Source: G020354085 sp964629975 (lineage in GTDB: Bacteria; Pseudomonadota; Gammaproteobacteria; Acidiferrobacterales; Sulfurifustaceae). From it: a stretch of 40,542 bases of DNA. The translations under genes and the position numbers were made by a program. How positions within the stretch are numbered: the stretch's first letter is position 1; every line of letters begins with the position of its first letter. This document shows positions 16,531 to 23,942 of the stretch, piece by piece. Under the pieces are notes generated by a model. The model searched no databases, was not told the origin of the DNA, and worked only from the letters and a program-made list of their open reading frames with translations. The stretch is from positions 1-40,542 of the forward strand of contig CAZVUN010000011.1 in NCBI GenBank assembly GCA_964629975.1, written 5' to 3'.

Positions 16531-16953
16531 GTGGACAGCCAGACACCGCATCGCGCGCCAACCGTGCTCGCGGCCGAGCGGCGCCGGCAATGGCTGCGCC
16601 GGCGGGTGCCGATCCTGCTCCTGCTCGGCATGGCGGGGATCATCGCGAGCCGCGAGTTCCCGTGGCTGGCGCAGCGGATCGAGCGCATCACGGCGCCGCA
16701 GGCGTGGCAGGCTGGGGAGAACTGCCGCAGCGCCGCCCTCAAGCTCGCCGCGCAGCCCGACTACGCGCGCATCGTCGCGCCGGGCACGGTGCACGCAACG
16801 CAGCGCGGCTTCTATGTCGAGGGGATCGTGGTCGGGCAGATGGGTGCCAGCGGCAGCGAGCAGCGCCTGACCGTCAACTGCTACGCCGACGCGCGCGGCA
16901 ACATGGTGAGCGTCGGCGCCGACGTCGGGCGCGAGTCGCCGCCCACGCGCTAG
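16531..16953 (+). CDS. Single-pass membrane protein of unknown function
   Basis: About 140 residues from a GTG at 16531; later ATGs fall inside the membrane helix. A basic segment (AAERRRQWLRRR) precedes one hydrophobic helix (VPILLLLGMAGII, about 27-39). The rest is probably periplasmic and beta-rich with two cysteines (ENCRSA and VNCYAD) that may pair. I do not recognise the family. The stop overlaps the convergent glutaredoxin stop by four bases (CTAG at 16950-16953). Confidence 0.6.
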   Translation: MDSQTPHRAPTVLAAERRRQWLRRRVPILLLLGMAGIIASREFPWLAQRIERITAPQAWQAGENCRSAALKLAAQPDYARIVAPGTVHATQRGFYVEGIVVGQMGASGSEQRLTVNCYADARGNMVSVGADVGRESPPTR

Positions 16954-17216
16954 CCGCGCGCCTCGGGCAGCAGGCCGTCCAGAGCGCCTTCCATGTGCAG
17001 CTCGGTGAGCTCGGTGAAGCCGCCGATGTGGCGGCCGTCGACCACGATCTGCGGCACGGTGCGCGCATGGTTGGTGGCGGCGAGCATCTCCTTCAGACCG
17101 GCGCGGTCGAGATCGACGCGCACCTCGTCGTAAGCGATGCCGAGCCGGGTCAGCAGGTTCTTCGCCCGGTCGCAGTACGGACAGGTACCGGTGCTGTAGA
17201 TCTTGACGCGTGCCAT
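16950..17216 (-). CDS. grxC: Glutaredoxin (dithiol, Grx3 type)
   Basis: 88 residues from the ATG at 17216, which has GGAGG four bases upstream; a further in-frame start at 17270 lacks this. TGTCPYCDRAKNLL carries the CPYC redox site (about 12-15), TVPQIVVDG the cis-proline glutathione-binding loop (about 52), and HIGGFTEL the terminal GG motif. Glutathione-dependent reduction of disulphides in the cytosol follows from the family. It stands alone and converges with the small membrane protein. Confidence 0.94.
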   Translation of the reverse strand: MARVKIYSTGTCPYCDRAKNLLTRLGIAYDEVRVDLDRAGLKEMLAATNHARTVPQIVVDGRHIGGFTELTELHMEGALDGLLPEARG

Positions 17217-17307
17217 CGTGCCTCCGGGGTCGAGGCGCGCAGTGTAGCCAAGGCACCGTGCCGCAGGCAATGCGCATCCCCACGCGCTGCGCGGGTTTGC
17301 ACCTGCC

Positions 17308-18405
17308 TCAGCGCGCGCCCTGCGCGACGAGCGCGCGGATCGCGTCGAGCTGCTGCTCGATGCTCGCGGTCAGCATGAACTGCGTGCGCGCGCGCTGCAG
17401 GTTGTGACCGCGCCACGCCACCTTGAAGTACGCATCGCCCTGCAGGTGGTCGGTGAGAAAGCGCATGCCGAGCTCGAACGGGATGAGCCGGATCGCCTCC
17501 GGCAGGTAGCGCAACTCGGCCTCGCTCAGCAGCGCCCCGGCGTGCTCGAAGTAACCGGCAAGGAGCGCGCGGCACAGCGCCACGTCGAAGTGCGCCGCGG
17601 CCGGATCGTCGGGCGATTCACCCGCCGGGTTGCAGGCCGAGCGCAGGCAGTCGCCGAGGTCGTAGTGCACGAGCCCCGGCTGCACCGTATCGAGGTCGAT
17701 CAGGCTCACGGCCACGCCGCTCGTGGCGTCGAACAGGAAGTTCTCGACCTTGGGATCGCCGTGCACGATGCGCAGCGGCAGCAGCCCCTGCTGGCGCGCG
17801 TCCTCGAGGCGGTTGACGATTGCAGCCCGCGCGCGCACGAAAGCGAGACACTCGGCCAGCGCCGGTGCATCCTCGCGCCCGGTGCGCGCGGCGACCTCCT
17901 CGAGGCGCGCGTAGTAGCGCGGCGTCTGGTGAAAGCCCGGGCGGGTGACATGCAGGCGCTCGGCCGGCAGGTCGTGCACCAGGGCATGGAACTGTCCGAG
18001 CGCGCGTCCGACCTCGGCCGCCTGCGCGGCGTCGGCGATGCGCGTGTGCGTGGCGCTGTGCTCGATGTAGCTGAGGGCGCGCCAGAAGTCGTTGTCGCTG
18101 TCGACGAACCAGTCACGCCCGTCGCGGGTCGGCACCAGTGCCGGCAGGCGCAGGGCCGGCGTGCCGCCCGCGCGCGGGCGCGCCGCGTGTGCGAGCAGGG
18201 TGCGCAGGTTGGCGAGGATCCGCTCCGGCTGCGGAAAGGCGCGGCGATTGATGCGCTGCAGCACGAGCCGCTGGCCGCTGGTCAGCGTGACGAGGAAGGT
18301 GTCGTTGATCAGACCGCCGCCGAGCGGGGCGATGGCGCGCGTCTCGGCGGCCGGCACGAAGGCGCCGGCCGCGCGCTGGACGGCGCTGGCAGGTGGTGTA
18401 GGCAT
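17308..18405 (-). CDS. Aminoglycoside-phosphotransferase-fold sugar kinase, N-acetylhexosamine 1-kinase-like
   Basis: 365 residues from the ATG at 18405 (a GTG at 18426 is the alternative). Marks of the APH/choline-kinase fold: GGGLINDTFLV (about 29-39), LVLQRINRRAFPQPERILANL (about 48-68), the catalytic loop IVHGDPKVENFLFD (about 212-225) and the Mg-binding LIDLDTV (about 235-241). The GLINDTF and LQRIN segments resemble NahK-like kinases, which phosphorylate amino sugars at C1, but the acceptor is not certain. It is divergent from the zinc-ribbon gene, with a short palindrome between them. Confidence 0.8.
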   Translation of the reverse strand: MPTPPASAVQRAAGAFVPAAETRAIAPLGGGLINDTFLVTLTSGQRLVLQRINRRAFPQPERILANLRTLLAHAARPRAGGTPALRLPALVPTRDGRDWFVDSDNDFWRALSYIEHSATHTRIADAAQAAEVGRALGQFHALVHDLPAERLHVTRPGFHQTPRYYARLEEVAARTGREDAPALAECLAFVRARAAIVNRLEDARQQGLLPLRIVHGDPKVENFLFDATSGVAVSLIDLDTVQPGLVHYDLGDCLRSACNPAGESPDDPAAAHFDVALCRALLAGYFEHAGALLSEAELRYLPEAIRLIPFELGMRFLTDHLQGDAYFKVAWRGHNLQRARTQFMLTASIEQQLDAIRALVAQGAR

Positions 18406-18421
18406 GATGCGCCGGGCATCG

Positions 18422-18439
18422 TACACTGAACACAGTTCA
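18422..18439 (+). promoter_or_regulatory. Divergent promoter region with a 13-bp palindrome
   Basis: TACACT (18422-18427) could be a -10 box for the plus-strand gene. It touches a perfect TGAAC-ACA-GTTCA inverted repeat (18427-18439) in the 65-bp gap between two divergent genes, so a small dimeric regulator could bind here. Confidence 0.3.
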
Positions 18440-18470
18440 CCGCCGAGCGACGGGTACGGGTGACCGGGCG

Positions 18471-18857
18471 ATGACCGCCGAGACCATGGTGTGCTGGAAG
18501 TGCGGGGGTGCGCTCGCCGGCGTACCGTTCCCGCTGTCGCGCCTTGCCGAGTGTCCGCAGTGCCATGCCGAGCTGCACGTGTGCCGGCTGTGCCAGTTCT
18601 ATGATCCGCGGCTGCAGGGCAAGTGCCGCGAGGAGCGCGCCGAGGAGGTGCGTGACAAGGAGCGCGCCAACTTCTGTGACTACTTCAAGCCGCGAGCGGG
18701 TGCGTATCGCGCGCAGGACCTGGCCCGGGCACAGGCGGCCCGATCGCGCGTCGATGCGCTGTTCGGTGCGGGCCAGGCACCCGCCGGCGCAGACGATCCG
18801 GCGCGTGCAGCGCTCGAGGACCTGTTCGGCGGCAAGCGCGAGCGCGACAAGTCATGA
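18471..18857 (+). CDS. Zinc-ribbon-like protein of unknown function
   Basis: 128 residues. The first 65 hold CWKCG, CPQCH, CRLCQFYDP, C and C in NFCDYFKP, enough for two metal sites. The C-terminal half is helical and basic/acidic and ends ARAALEDLFGGKRERDKS. A later start at 18486 (MVCWKCG) is possible. I do not know the function. Its stop overlaps the start of the next small gene by ATGA (18854-18857), so the two are translationally coupled. Confidence 0.75.
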   Translation: MTAETMVCWKCGGALAGVPFPLSRLAECPQCHAELHVCRLCQFYDPRLQGKCREERAEEVRDKERANFCDYFKPRAGAYRAQDLARAQAARSRVDALFGAGQAPAGADDPARAALEDLFGGKRERDKS

Positions 18858-18994
18858 AGCCGCGGCGTCACGCGCGGGACACGCCATCCCGGGGCACGCC
18901 GTCCGGGCCGCCCAAGGCACACAATGCCAAGCTCAACGCGCAGCGGCGCAAGCAGCTGGCCACGCACTACGCGGCGCGCTACCGTGCGCGCTGA
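18854..18994 (+). CDS. Tiny highly basic protein
   Basis: 46 residues, starting ATG within the ATGA overlap with the zinc-ribbon gene. About a third of the residues are Arg, Lys or His (KPRRHARDT, NAQRRKQLATHYAARYRAR), with a Pro/Gly linker in the middle, so nucleic-acid or ribosome contact is conceivable. The family is not recognised. Coupling to the upstream gene and a codon pattern like the neighbours argue that it is real. Confidence 0.5.
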   Translation: MKPRRHARDTPSRGTPSGPPKAHNAKLNAQRRKQLATHYAARYRAR

Positions 18995-19012
18995 CCGCCG
19001 CGCGCACGCGCA

Positions 19013-19924
19013 TCAGTGAAAGTAGCCCGGCCCGCTGCTCGCCAGCGGCGACGTCTCTTCCCCGGCACGCCGCGCGAGCGGACTGCTGCGAAAGGCATCG
19101 ACGGTGACGCGCGTCGCCGCGTGGCGCAACAGCAGTGCGCGCAGCAGCGCGTGGTGCAGCGCGGGGCTCGCGCGGTAGCTGCGCACGTGGCCGATCAGCG
19201 GCGCGCCCGCCAGGCTCAGATGCCCGAGGGTGTCGATCATGCGCGTGCGCAGCAGGGGCGGCAGGGCGCGCGGGTCCCACAGCGGACGCGCTGTCTCCGA
19301 CAACGGCGCGGCGCCCTCCTCGGGGTCCGGGCCCGGTCCGTGCGCGGGTTCGAGCAGATCGCTCGCCAGCGCGCCGGATACGAGCAGGGTCTCCCCGCTG
19401 CGATCGGCGCTCGCCACACCCAGGCGCAGGCAAAATCCCGGTGCCGGTGTTGCGGCCGCGAAGCCGAAACTGTCACGCACCTCGACCGTCGCGTCGACAC
19501 GCAGCGCCTGGCGTGGCACCGCCTGCGGCTGCAGGCCCGCGTCGGCAAGCGTTTCCAGGTAGGAGCAGAAACTGGCAACGCCCTCGGGCAGCTCGCGCCC
19601 GTCGATCTCGACGAGGACATTGTCCAGGCCGAGGGCGCGCAACGCCGCGAGCAGCGTGGAAGCGCCACGCACGGACACGCCGTGGGCGTTGGCCAGGACC
19701 AGCCTCGGCTCGATGTCGATGACCGCGTCCCAGCGCGCCTCGATGAGGGCGTGTTCGGGCAGCACGCCGGCGCGCTGCAGGCGCACGCCGCTGTCGGGCG
19801 CGGCCGGATGCAGCGTCAGGGCGGCGCGCTGGCCGCGGCGCACCTCGCCGCGCCACTGGACCGTGCGGGCCAGGGTGTGCTGGCGAATGGATGGCATCGG
19901 CGCATCGGTGATTGGTGTGTTCAT
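19013..19924 (-). CDS. Catalytically degenerate LpxC paralogue (pseudoenzyme)
   Basis: 303 residues that align along their length with LpxC encoded 55 bp upstream. Shared anchors include QHTLAR, DSGVRLQR, LANAHGVSVR, LLAALRALGLDNVLVEIDG, DTLGHLSLAGAPLIGH and ALHHALLRALL. The metal and catalytic residues are gone: VEHLLAAL of LpxC reads ASTLLAAL (Glu and the first zinc His lost), RHKILDCVGD reads RTRMIDTLGH (second zinc His and a catalytic Asp lost, one Asp kept), and the GHALTH His is Pro. The ARTFGF...GLRF insert is replaced by a Pro/Gly-rich stretch. There is no stop or frameshift, and AAGGAG sits eight bases before the ATG, so it is probably expressed. A deacetylase activity is very unlikely; a regulatory or binding role is open. 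Confidence 0.85.
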   Translation of the reverse strand: MNTPITDAPMPSIRQHTLARTVQWRGEVRRGQRAALTLHPAAPDSGVRLQRAGVLPEHALIEARWDAVIDIEPRLVLANAHGVSVRGASTLLAALRALGLDNVLVEIDGRELPEGVASFCSYLETLADAGLQPQAVPRQALRVDATVEVRDSFGFAAATPAPGFCLRLGVASADRSGETLLVSGALASDLLEPAHGPGPDPEEGAAPLSETARPLWDPRALPPLLRTRMIDTLGHLSLAGAPLIGHVRSYRASPALHHALLRALLLRHAATRVTVDAFRSSPLARRAGEETSPLASSGPGYFH

Positions 19925-19979
19925 GCGGTTCGCTCCTTGCGCGTTTGCGGCGCGGTGTGGGCCGGCGAAGGTGCCGGCG

Positions 19980-20969
19980 CTACTCGCCGGCGTCGGTGCC
20001 GGCCATGCGCTCGCGCGCGGTGCGCAGCGGCAGGTCTGCGGGGCAGGTCGGGACGGCGGCGGTGTCGGGCAGGATCATGTCCTCGCCGAGCTTCACCACG
20101 CACCAGGCGTCGCGCTCGCGATCGAGCTCGCGCAGCAGCTCATGGGTGAGGGCGTGACCGCACTTGAAGGTGACCAGGTGGCCGATCACCGGCATGCCGA
20201 GCAGTGACAGGTCACCGACGCAGTCGAGGATCTTGTGGCGCACGAACTCGTTGTGAAAGCGCAGTCCCTCGTCGTTCACGATGCGGCTGCCCTCGATCAG
20301 GATCGCGTTGCGCAGCGAGCCGCCGCGCGCCAGCCCGTTGGCGCGCAGTTTTTCGATTTCGTGCGCGAAGCCGAAGGTGCGGGCCGGGGCGATGTCGCGC
20401 GCGAAGGTCTCGGCATCGAGCGACAGCGACAGCCGCTGGTTGCCGATCGCCGGTGTCGGAAAGGCGATCTCGACCGTGACCCACGGGCTCGGATGGGGCA
20501 GCAGTACCGCGAATTTCTCCCCGGCCGCCGCCACGACCGGGCGCTGGATGAGGAGCGCGCGGCGCGCGGCGCCCTGCGTGCGCACACCGATGTGGCGGAT
20601 GAGCGACACGAACGGCTGCGCACTGCCGTCCATGATCGGCACCTCGTCCGCGTCGAGCTCGATCACGGCGTTGTCGATCTCGCAGCCGCGCAGCGCCGCG
20701 AGCAGGTGCTCGACGGTGCGCACCGACACCCCGTGCGCGTTCGCAAGCCCGGTGCAGAGCTGCGTGTCGAACACGTTCTTCCAGTGGGCGGCGACGGTGT
20801 TGTGCTCCGCCGGCACGTCGGTGCGCACGAAGCGGATGCCGCTGTCGGCTTCGGCCGGCAGCAGCCGCATCACGACCTTGTGGCCGCTGTGCAGCCCGCG
20901 ACCGACATAGGTGAAGGGTCCGGCCAGCGTCTGCTGGCGCGCGGGAATGCGCAGGTCGCGGTTCATCAT
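19980..20969 (-). CDS. lpxC: UDP-3-O-acyl-N-acetylglucosamine deacetylase
   Basis: 329 residues from 20969 (MMNRDLRIPARQQTLAG), chosen because GGAG lies nine bases upstream; a start at 20987 is possible. LpxC removes acetate from UDP-3-O-acyl-GlcNAc, the committed step of lipid A synthesis, in the cytosol. All zinc and catalytic positions are present: VEHLLAAL, DEVPIMDGSAQPFV, ARTFGFAHE, GLRFHNEFVRHKILDCVGDLSLLG and KCGHALTHELL. It is not beside ftsZ or other division genes, where lpxC usually lies in gammaproteobacteria. The dead paralogue follows in the same direction. A divergent AraC-type regulator starts 194 bp upstream. Confidence 0.95.
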   Translation of the reverse strand: MMNRDLRIPARQQTLAGPFTYVGRGLHSGHKVVMRLLPAEADSGIRFVRTDVPAEHNTVAAHWKNVFDTQLCTGLANAHGVSVRTVEHLLAALRGCEIDNAVIELDADEVPIMDGSAQPFVSLIRHIGVRTQGAARRALLIQRPVVAAAGEKFAVLLPHPSPWVTVEIAFPTPAIGNQRLSLSLDAETFARDIAPARTFGFAHEIEKLRANGLARGGSLRNAILIEGSRIVNDEGLRFHNEFVRHKILDCVGDLSLLGMPVIGHLVTFKCGHALTHELLRELDRERDAWCVVKLGEDMILPDTAAVPTCPADLPLRTARERMAGTDAGE

Positions 20970-21047
20970 GGTCAGGGTCTCCGCCATCGTGAGGGCCTTT
21001 GCCCGATCACGGCATCCGCGCGCTGGCGGCGGCCGTGTGCTCCCCTG

Positions 21048-21053
21048 TAGAAT
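21048..21053 (+). promoter_or_regulatory. Candidate -10 box for the AraC-type gene
   Basis: TGTAGAAT contains TAGAAT at 21048-21053, about 110 bp before the preferred ATG at 21164, in the divergent lpxC/araC region. No good -35 box. Confidence 0.25.
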
Positions 21054-21163
21054 GACCCGCGCCTGGCCGGCACGCCTGTCGGTGCGCGCCAAAGCCTTGT
21101 CAGCGGATGTTGTCCATGCACGCCAGGCTGCTGTCCGCGCGCGCCAGGGAGTGCGACTACGCC

Positions 21164-22162
21164 ATGCAGCCAACCACTATCGCCTCGTGGGCCGTCGTGA
21201 TCTGGCGCGCGCTCGAGGCGCGCGGCATCGATCCGCGGCCGGTGTTCGTGCAGGCCGGCCTCGATGCGACCCAGCTGCATGACGCCAATGCGCGCTTCCC
21301 GGTCGCGGCGCTGACGCGCGCGTGGGACGGCGCCATGCAGGCGAGCGCGGATCCCTGTTTCGGGTTGCGCGCCGGGCAGCTCATCCATCCCGCCACGTTT
21401 CATGCCCTCGGCTACGCGTGGTACGCGAGCCAGACGCTGCGCGAAGCGCTGCTGCGCTTCGTGCGCTACACGCGCATGATCTCGACCGGCCTCGATCTGC
21501 GCCTGGTTGACGCCGGGCGCGAGGTGGAACTGGCGCTCGGCTGGGCGAGCACGCACATCACGCCCTCGGTGGCAGCGGGCGATGCCGCACTCACGGCGTT
21601 CGTGATGCTGTGCCGCGCGAGCGCCGGGGAGGCGTTCGCGCCCCTGCGCGTGCGTATGCGCCGCCCGCGCCCGGCCTGTGGCGAGGAGTTCGCCGCCTTC
21701 TTCCGGGCACCGATCGAGTTTGACGCGGCCGATAATGCCGTGCTGTTTGACGCCGCCGTACTGGACCGGACGCTGCCGACCGGCAACAGGGAGCTGGCGA
21801 CGGCGAGCGAGCAGGTCATCATCGACTACCTCGCGCACCTCGATCGCCACGATCTCGCCATGCAGGTCAAGGCCAAGCTCACCGAGATGCTGCCCTCCGG
21901 GCGGGTGCATGCGGAGGCGGTCGCGCGCGCCCTGCACGTGAGCGTGCGCAGCCTGCAGCGCAGGCTCGCCGACAAGGGCACGAGCTTCGCGCAACTGCTC
22001 GAGGACACGCGCCGCGAACTCGCCCGCCAGTACGTGGCCAACTCGCGCCTGACGGTCAACGAGATCACCTACCTGCTCGGCTTCGCCGACCCGGCCAATT
22101 TCACGCGCGCCTTCCGGCGCTGGACCGGCCAGGCGCCGAGCGTGTATCGCCAGGCGAACTGA
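21164..22162 (+). CDS. AraC-family transcriptional regulator (OruR-like N-domain)
   Basis: 332 residues from the ATG at 21164 (MQPTTIASWAVVIWRAL), with AGGGAG about 12 bases upstream; 21107 is a longer alternative. The N-terminal 190 residues match the ligand-binding domain shared by OruR/ArgR-like AraC proteins (HPATFHALGYAWYASQTLREALLRFVRY). The C-terminal 100 hold two helix-turn-helix motifs (VHAEAVARALHVSVRSLQRRLADKGTSF and LTVNEITYLLGFADPANFTRAFRRWTG). The effector is unknown. It could regulate the divergent lpxC pair or other genes. A strong hairpin follows the stop at once. Confidence 0.9.
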   Translation: MQPTTIASWAVVIWRALEARGIDPRPVFVQAGLDATQLHDANARFPVAALTRAWDGAMQASADPCFGLRAGQLIHPATFHALGYAWYASQTLREALLRFVRYTRMISTGLDLRLVDAGREVELALGWASTHITPSVAAGDAALTAFVMLCRASAGEAFAPLRVRMRRPRPACGEEFAAFFRAPIEFDAADNAVLFDAAVLDRTLPTGNRELATASEQVIIDYLAHLDRHDLAMQVKAKLTEMLPSGRVHAEAVARALHVSVRSLQRRLADKGTSFAQLLEDTRRELARQYVANSRLTVNEITYLLGFADPANFTRAFRRWTGQAPSVYRQAN

Positions 22163-22187
22163 GCGCACCGCGCAGCGCGCGGTGCGC
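22163..22187 (+). terminator. Hairpin terminator after the AraC-type gene
   Basis: GCGCACCGCGC (22163-22173) pairs perfectly with GCGCGGTGCGC (22177-22187) around AGC, starting on the base after the stop codon. There is no U-tract. Confidence 0.6.
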
Positions 22188-22272
22188 ACGCACACGCGTC
22201 TTTGCGGTGCGCTGGCGCTTGCGGCACGCCGTGCTGCGCGCTGCGCCACGATGAAGCACCCGCTGCCGGGCG

Positions 22273-22289
22273 CGGTCCGCCTTGGTGCA
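22273..22289 (+). promoter_or_regulatory. Weak candidate NtrC site upstream of urtA
   Basis: CGGTCC-N5-GGTGCA matches 9 of 12 defined bases of the NtrC dyad TGCACC-N5-GGTGCA, with a good right half only. It is centred about 100 bp before the predicted RpoN start site, a usual enhancer distance. A further GCACC half-site is at 22256-22260. Confidence 0.22.
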
Positions 22290-22352
22290 GCCGGGACCTT
22301 CCCAGCGCGACCTCCCCACGCTATCCCGCTGAATCGTCATTGAATCTGTGCA

Positions 22353-22368
22353 TGGCATAGCGCTTGCT
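22353..22368 (+). promoter_or_regulatory. RpoN (sigma-54) promoter of the urea uptake/urease operon
   Basis: TGGCATAGCGCTTGCT matches TGGCAC-N5-TTGCW at all but one base, with the invariant GG and GC exactly ten bases apart. Transcription should begin near 22380, leaving a leader of about 230 nt before urtA at 22611. Sigma-54 control of urea import fits nitrogen-limitation (NtrBC) regulation, which is established in other proteobacteria and inferred here. Confidence 0.75.
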
Positions 22369-22379
22369 CAAGCGTGCAC

Positions 22380-22610
22380 AAAACCCGCGCGTCGGCCGCG
22401 CCGCGACACGCCATCGGCGGCGTGTGGGAGCGCTGGCCCGGCGGCGCGCGACAACAACCAAACATGGACGGCACGGCTAACAGGAAATGCACGACCTTGT
22501 CCGGCGCGGCGATGCCCGGGACTCGCCAGGGCCGCGCCATGCCCGTGCGTTGCCAGCCGCCGGCGCCGTCCCGACCGAGCACCAACCACTTAACCAACGA
22601 GGGAACATTT
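22380..22610 (+). other. Long untranslated leader of urtA
   Basis: About 230 nt between the predicted RpoN start site and the urtA ATG. The frame of urtA stays open upstream, but nothing in it looks like a signal peptide extension. I could not recognise a riboswitch; a guanidine-type element was considered and its conserved core was not found. Confidence 0.4.
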
Positions 22611-23885
22611 ATGCACCAACGTCACAGTCGTAGCACTGCCATGCCGGCACGACGGCGCGCGTTGCTCGCGCTCGCCGCGAGCGCCGGGCTTCTGTTCGGC
22701 GCCGCCGCGCACGCTGCCGACACCATCAAGGTCGGCATCCTGCACTCGCTGTCCGGCACCATGGCGATCTCCGAGACCGCGCTCAAGGAGACCGCCCTCA
22801 TGACGATCGCCGAGATCAATGCCAAGGGCGGTGTGCTGGGCAAGAAGCTCGAGCCGGTGGTGGTCGACCCGGCGTCGAACTGGCCGCTGTTCGCCGAGAA
22901 GGCGCGCCAGCTGCTCACCCAGGACAAGGTCGCCGTGGTGTTCGGCTGCTGGACCTCGGTGTCGCGCAAGTCGGTGCTGCCGGTGTTCAAGGAGCTCAAT
23001 GGGCTGCTGTTCTACCCGGTGCAGTACGAGGGCGAGGAACTGGAGAAGAACGTGTTCTACACCGGGGCGGCGCCCAACCAGCAGGCGATCCCGGCGGTCG
23101 AGTACCTGATGAGCAAGGACGGCGGCGGCGCCAAGCGCTTCTTCCTGCTCGGCACCGACTACGTCTACCCGCGCACCACCAACAAGATCCTGCGCGCGTT
23201 CCTGAGAAGCAAGGGGGTCGCCGAGAAGGACATCGAAGAGGTGTACACGCCGTTCGGTCACACCGACTACCAGACCATCGTCGCCAACATCAAGAAGTTC
23301 GCCGCCGGCGGCAAGACCGCGGTGATCTCCACCATCAACGGCGACTCGAACGTGCCGTTCTACAAGGAGCTCGGCAACCAGGGCCTGAAGGCCAAGGACG
23401 TGCCGGTGGTGGCGTTCTCGGTCGGCGAGGAGGAGCTGCGCGGTGTCGACACCAGGCCGCTCGTCGGTCACCTCGCGGCCTGGAACTATTTCATGTCGCT
23501 CAAGAACCCGGAAAACGACAAGTTCATCAAGATGTACCGCGAGTGGGCCAAGAAGCAGAAGCTGCCGAACGCCGACAAGGTCGTGACCAACGATCCGATG
23601 GAGGCCACCTACGTCGGCATCCACATGTGGAAGCAGGCGGTCGAGCAGGCCAAGACCACCGACGTCGACAAGGTGATCGCGGCCATGGGCGGCCAGACCT
23701 TCAAGGCGCCCTCCGGCTTCACCCTCACGATGGACAAGACCAACCACCACCTGCACAAGCCGGTGTTCATCGGCGAGGTGAGGGCGGACGGCCAGTTCAA
23801 CGTGGTGTGGAAGACGCCCGGCCCGATCCGCGCGCAGCCGTGGAGCCCGTTCATCCCCGGCAACGAGTCGAAGCAGGGCCTGTAA
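22611..23885 (+). CDS. urtA: Urea ABC transporter, periplasmic substrate-binding protein
   Basis: 424 residues from the ATG at 22611 (GAGGGA upstream). Residues 1-35 are a signal peptide ending AAHA. The mature protein begins ADTIKVGILHSLSGTMAISE, the family hallmark, with LKETALMTIAEINAKGG, VVFGCWTSVSRKSVLPV, YPVQYEGEE and FFLLGTDYVYPRTTNKIL, typical of UrtA rather than branched-chain amino acid binders. It delivers urea to UrtBC. It opens the operon downstream of the RpoN promoter. A hairpin separates it from urtB, probably letting urtA mRNA outlast the rest. Confidence 0.96.
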   Translation: MHQRHSRSTAMPARRRALLALAASAGLLFGAAAHAADTIKVGILHSLSGTMAISETALKETALMTIAEINAKGGVLGKKLEPVVVDPASNWPLFAEKARQLLTQDKVAVVFGCWTSVSRKSVLPVFKELNGLLFYPVQYEGEELEKNVFYTGAAPNQQAIPAVEYLMSKDGGGAKRFFLLGTDYVYPRTTNKILRAFLRSKGVAEKDIEEVYTPFGHTDYQTIVANIKKFAAGGKTAVISTINGDSNVPFYKELGNQGLKAKDVPVVAFSVGEEELRGVDTRPLVGHLAAWNYFMSLKNPENDKFIKMYREWAKKQKLPNADKVVTNDPMEATYVGIHMWKQAVEQAKTTDVDKVIAAMGGQTFKAPSGFTLTMDKTNHHLHKPVFIGEVRADGQFNVVWKTPGPIRAQPWSPFIPGNESKQGL

Positions 23886-23902
23886 CGCAATTCCTGAGTA
23901 AC

Positions 23903-23925
23903 CCGGCGGCGCAAGGCGCCGCCGG
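23903..23925 (+). promoter_or_regulatory. urtA-urtB intercistronic hairpin
   Basis: CCGGCGGCGC and GCGCCGCCGG form a perfect 10-bp stem with an AAG loop, 17 bp after the urtA stop. There is no U-tract. Such elements commonly stabilise or partly terminate transcripts so that the binding protein is made in excess over the permease. Confidence 0.65.
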
Positions 23926-23942
23926 TGTTCCCGGCCACGCGC

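Noticed and set aside
22163..22187. GCACC/GGTGC inverted repeat as an NtrC site
   Set aside because: The half-sites are 11 bp apart instead of five, and the repeat starts on the base after a stop codon, so a terminator is the simpler reading.
22374..22610. An upstream extension of UrtA to about 503 residues
   Set aside because: It would precede a normal signal peptide and overlap the RpoN start region; no ribosome site.
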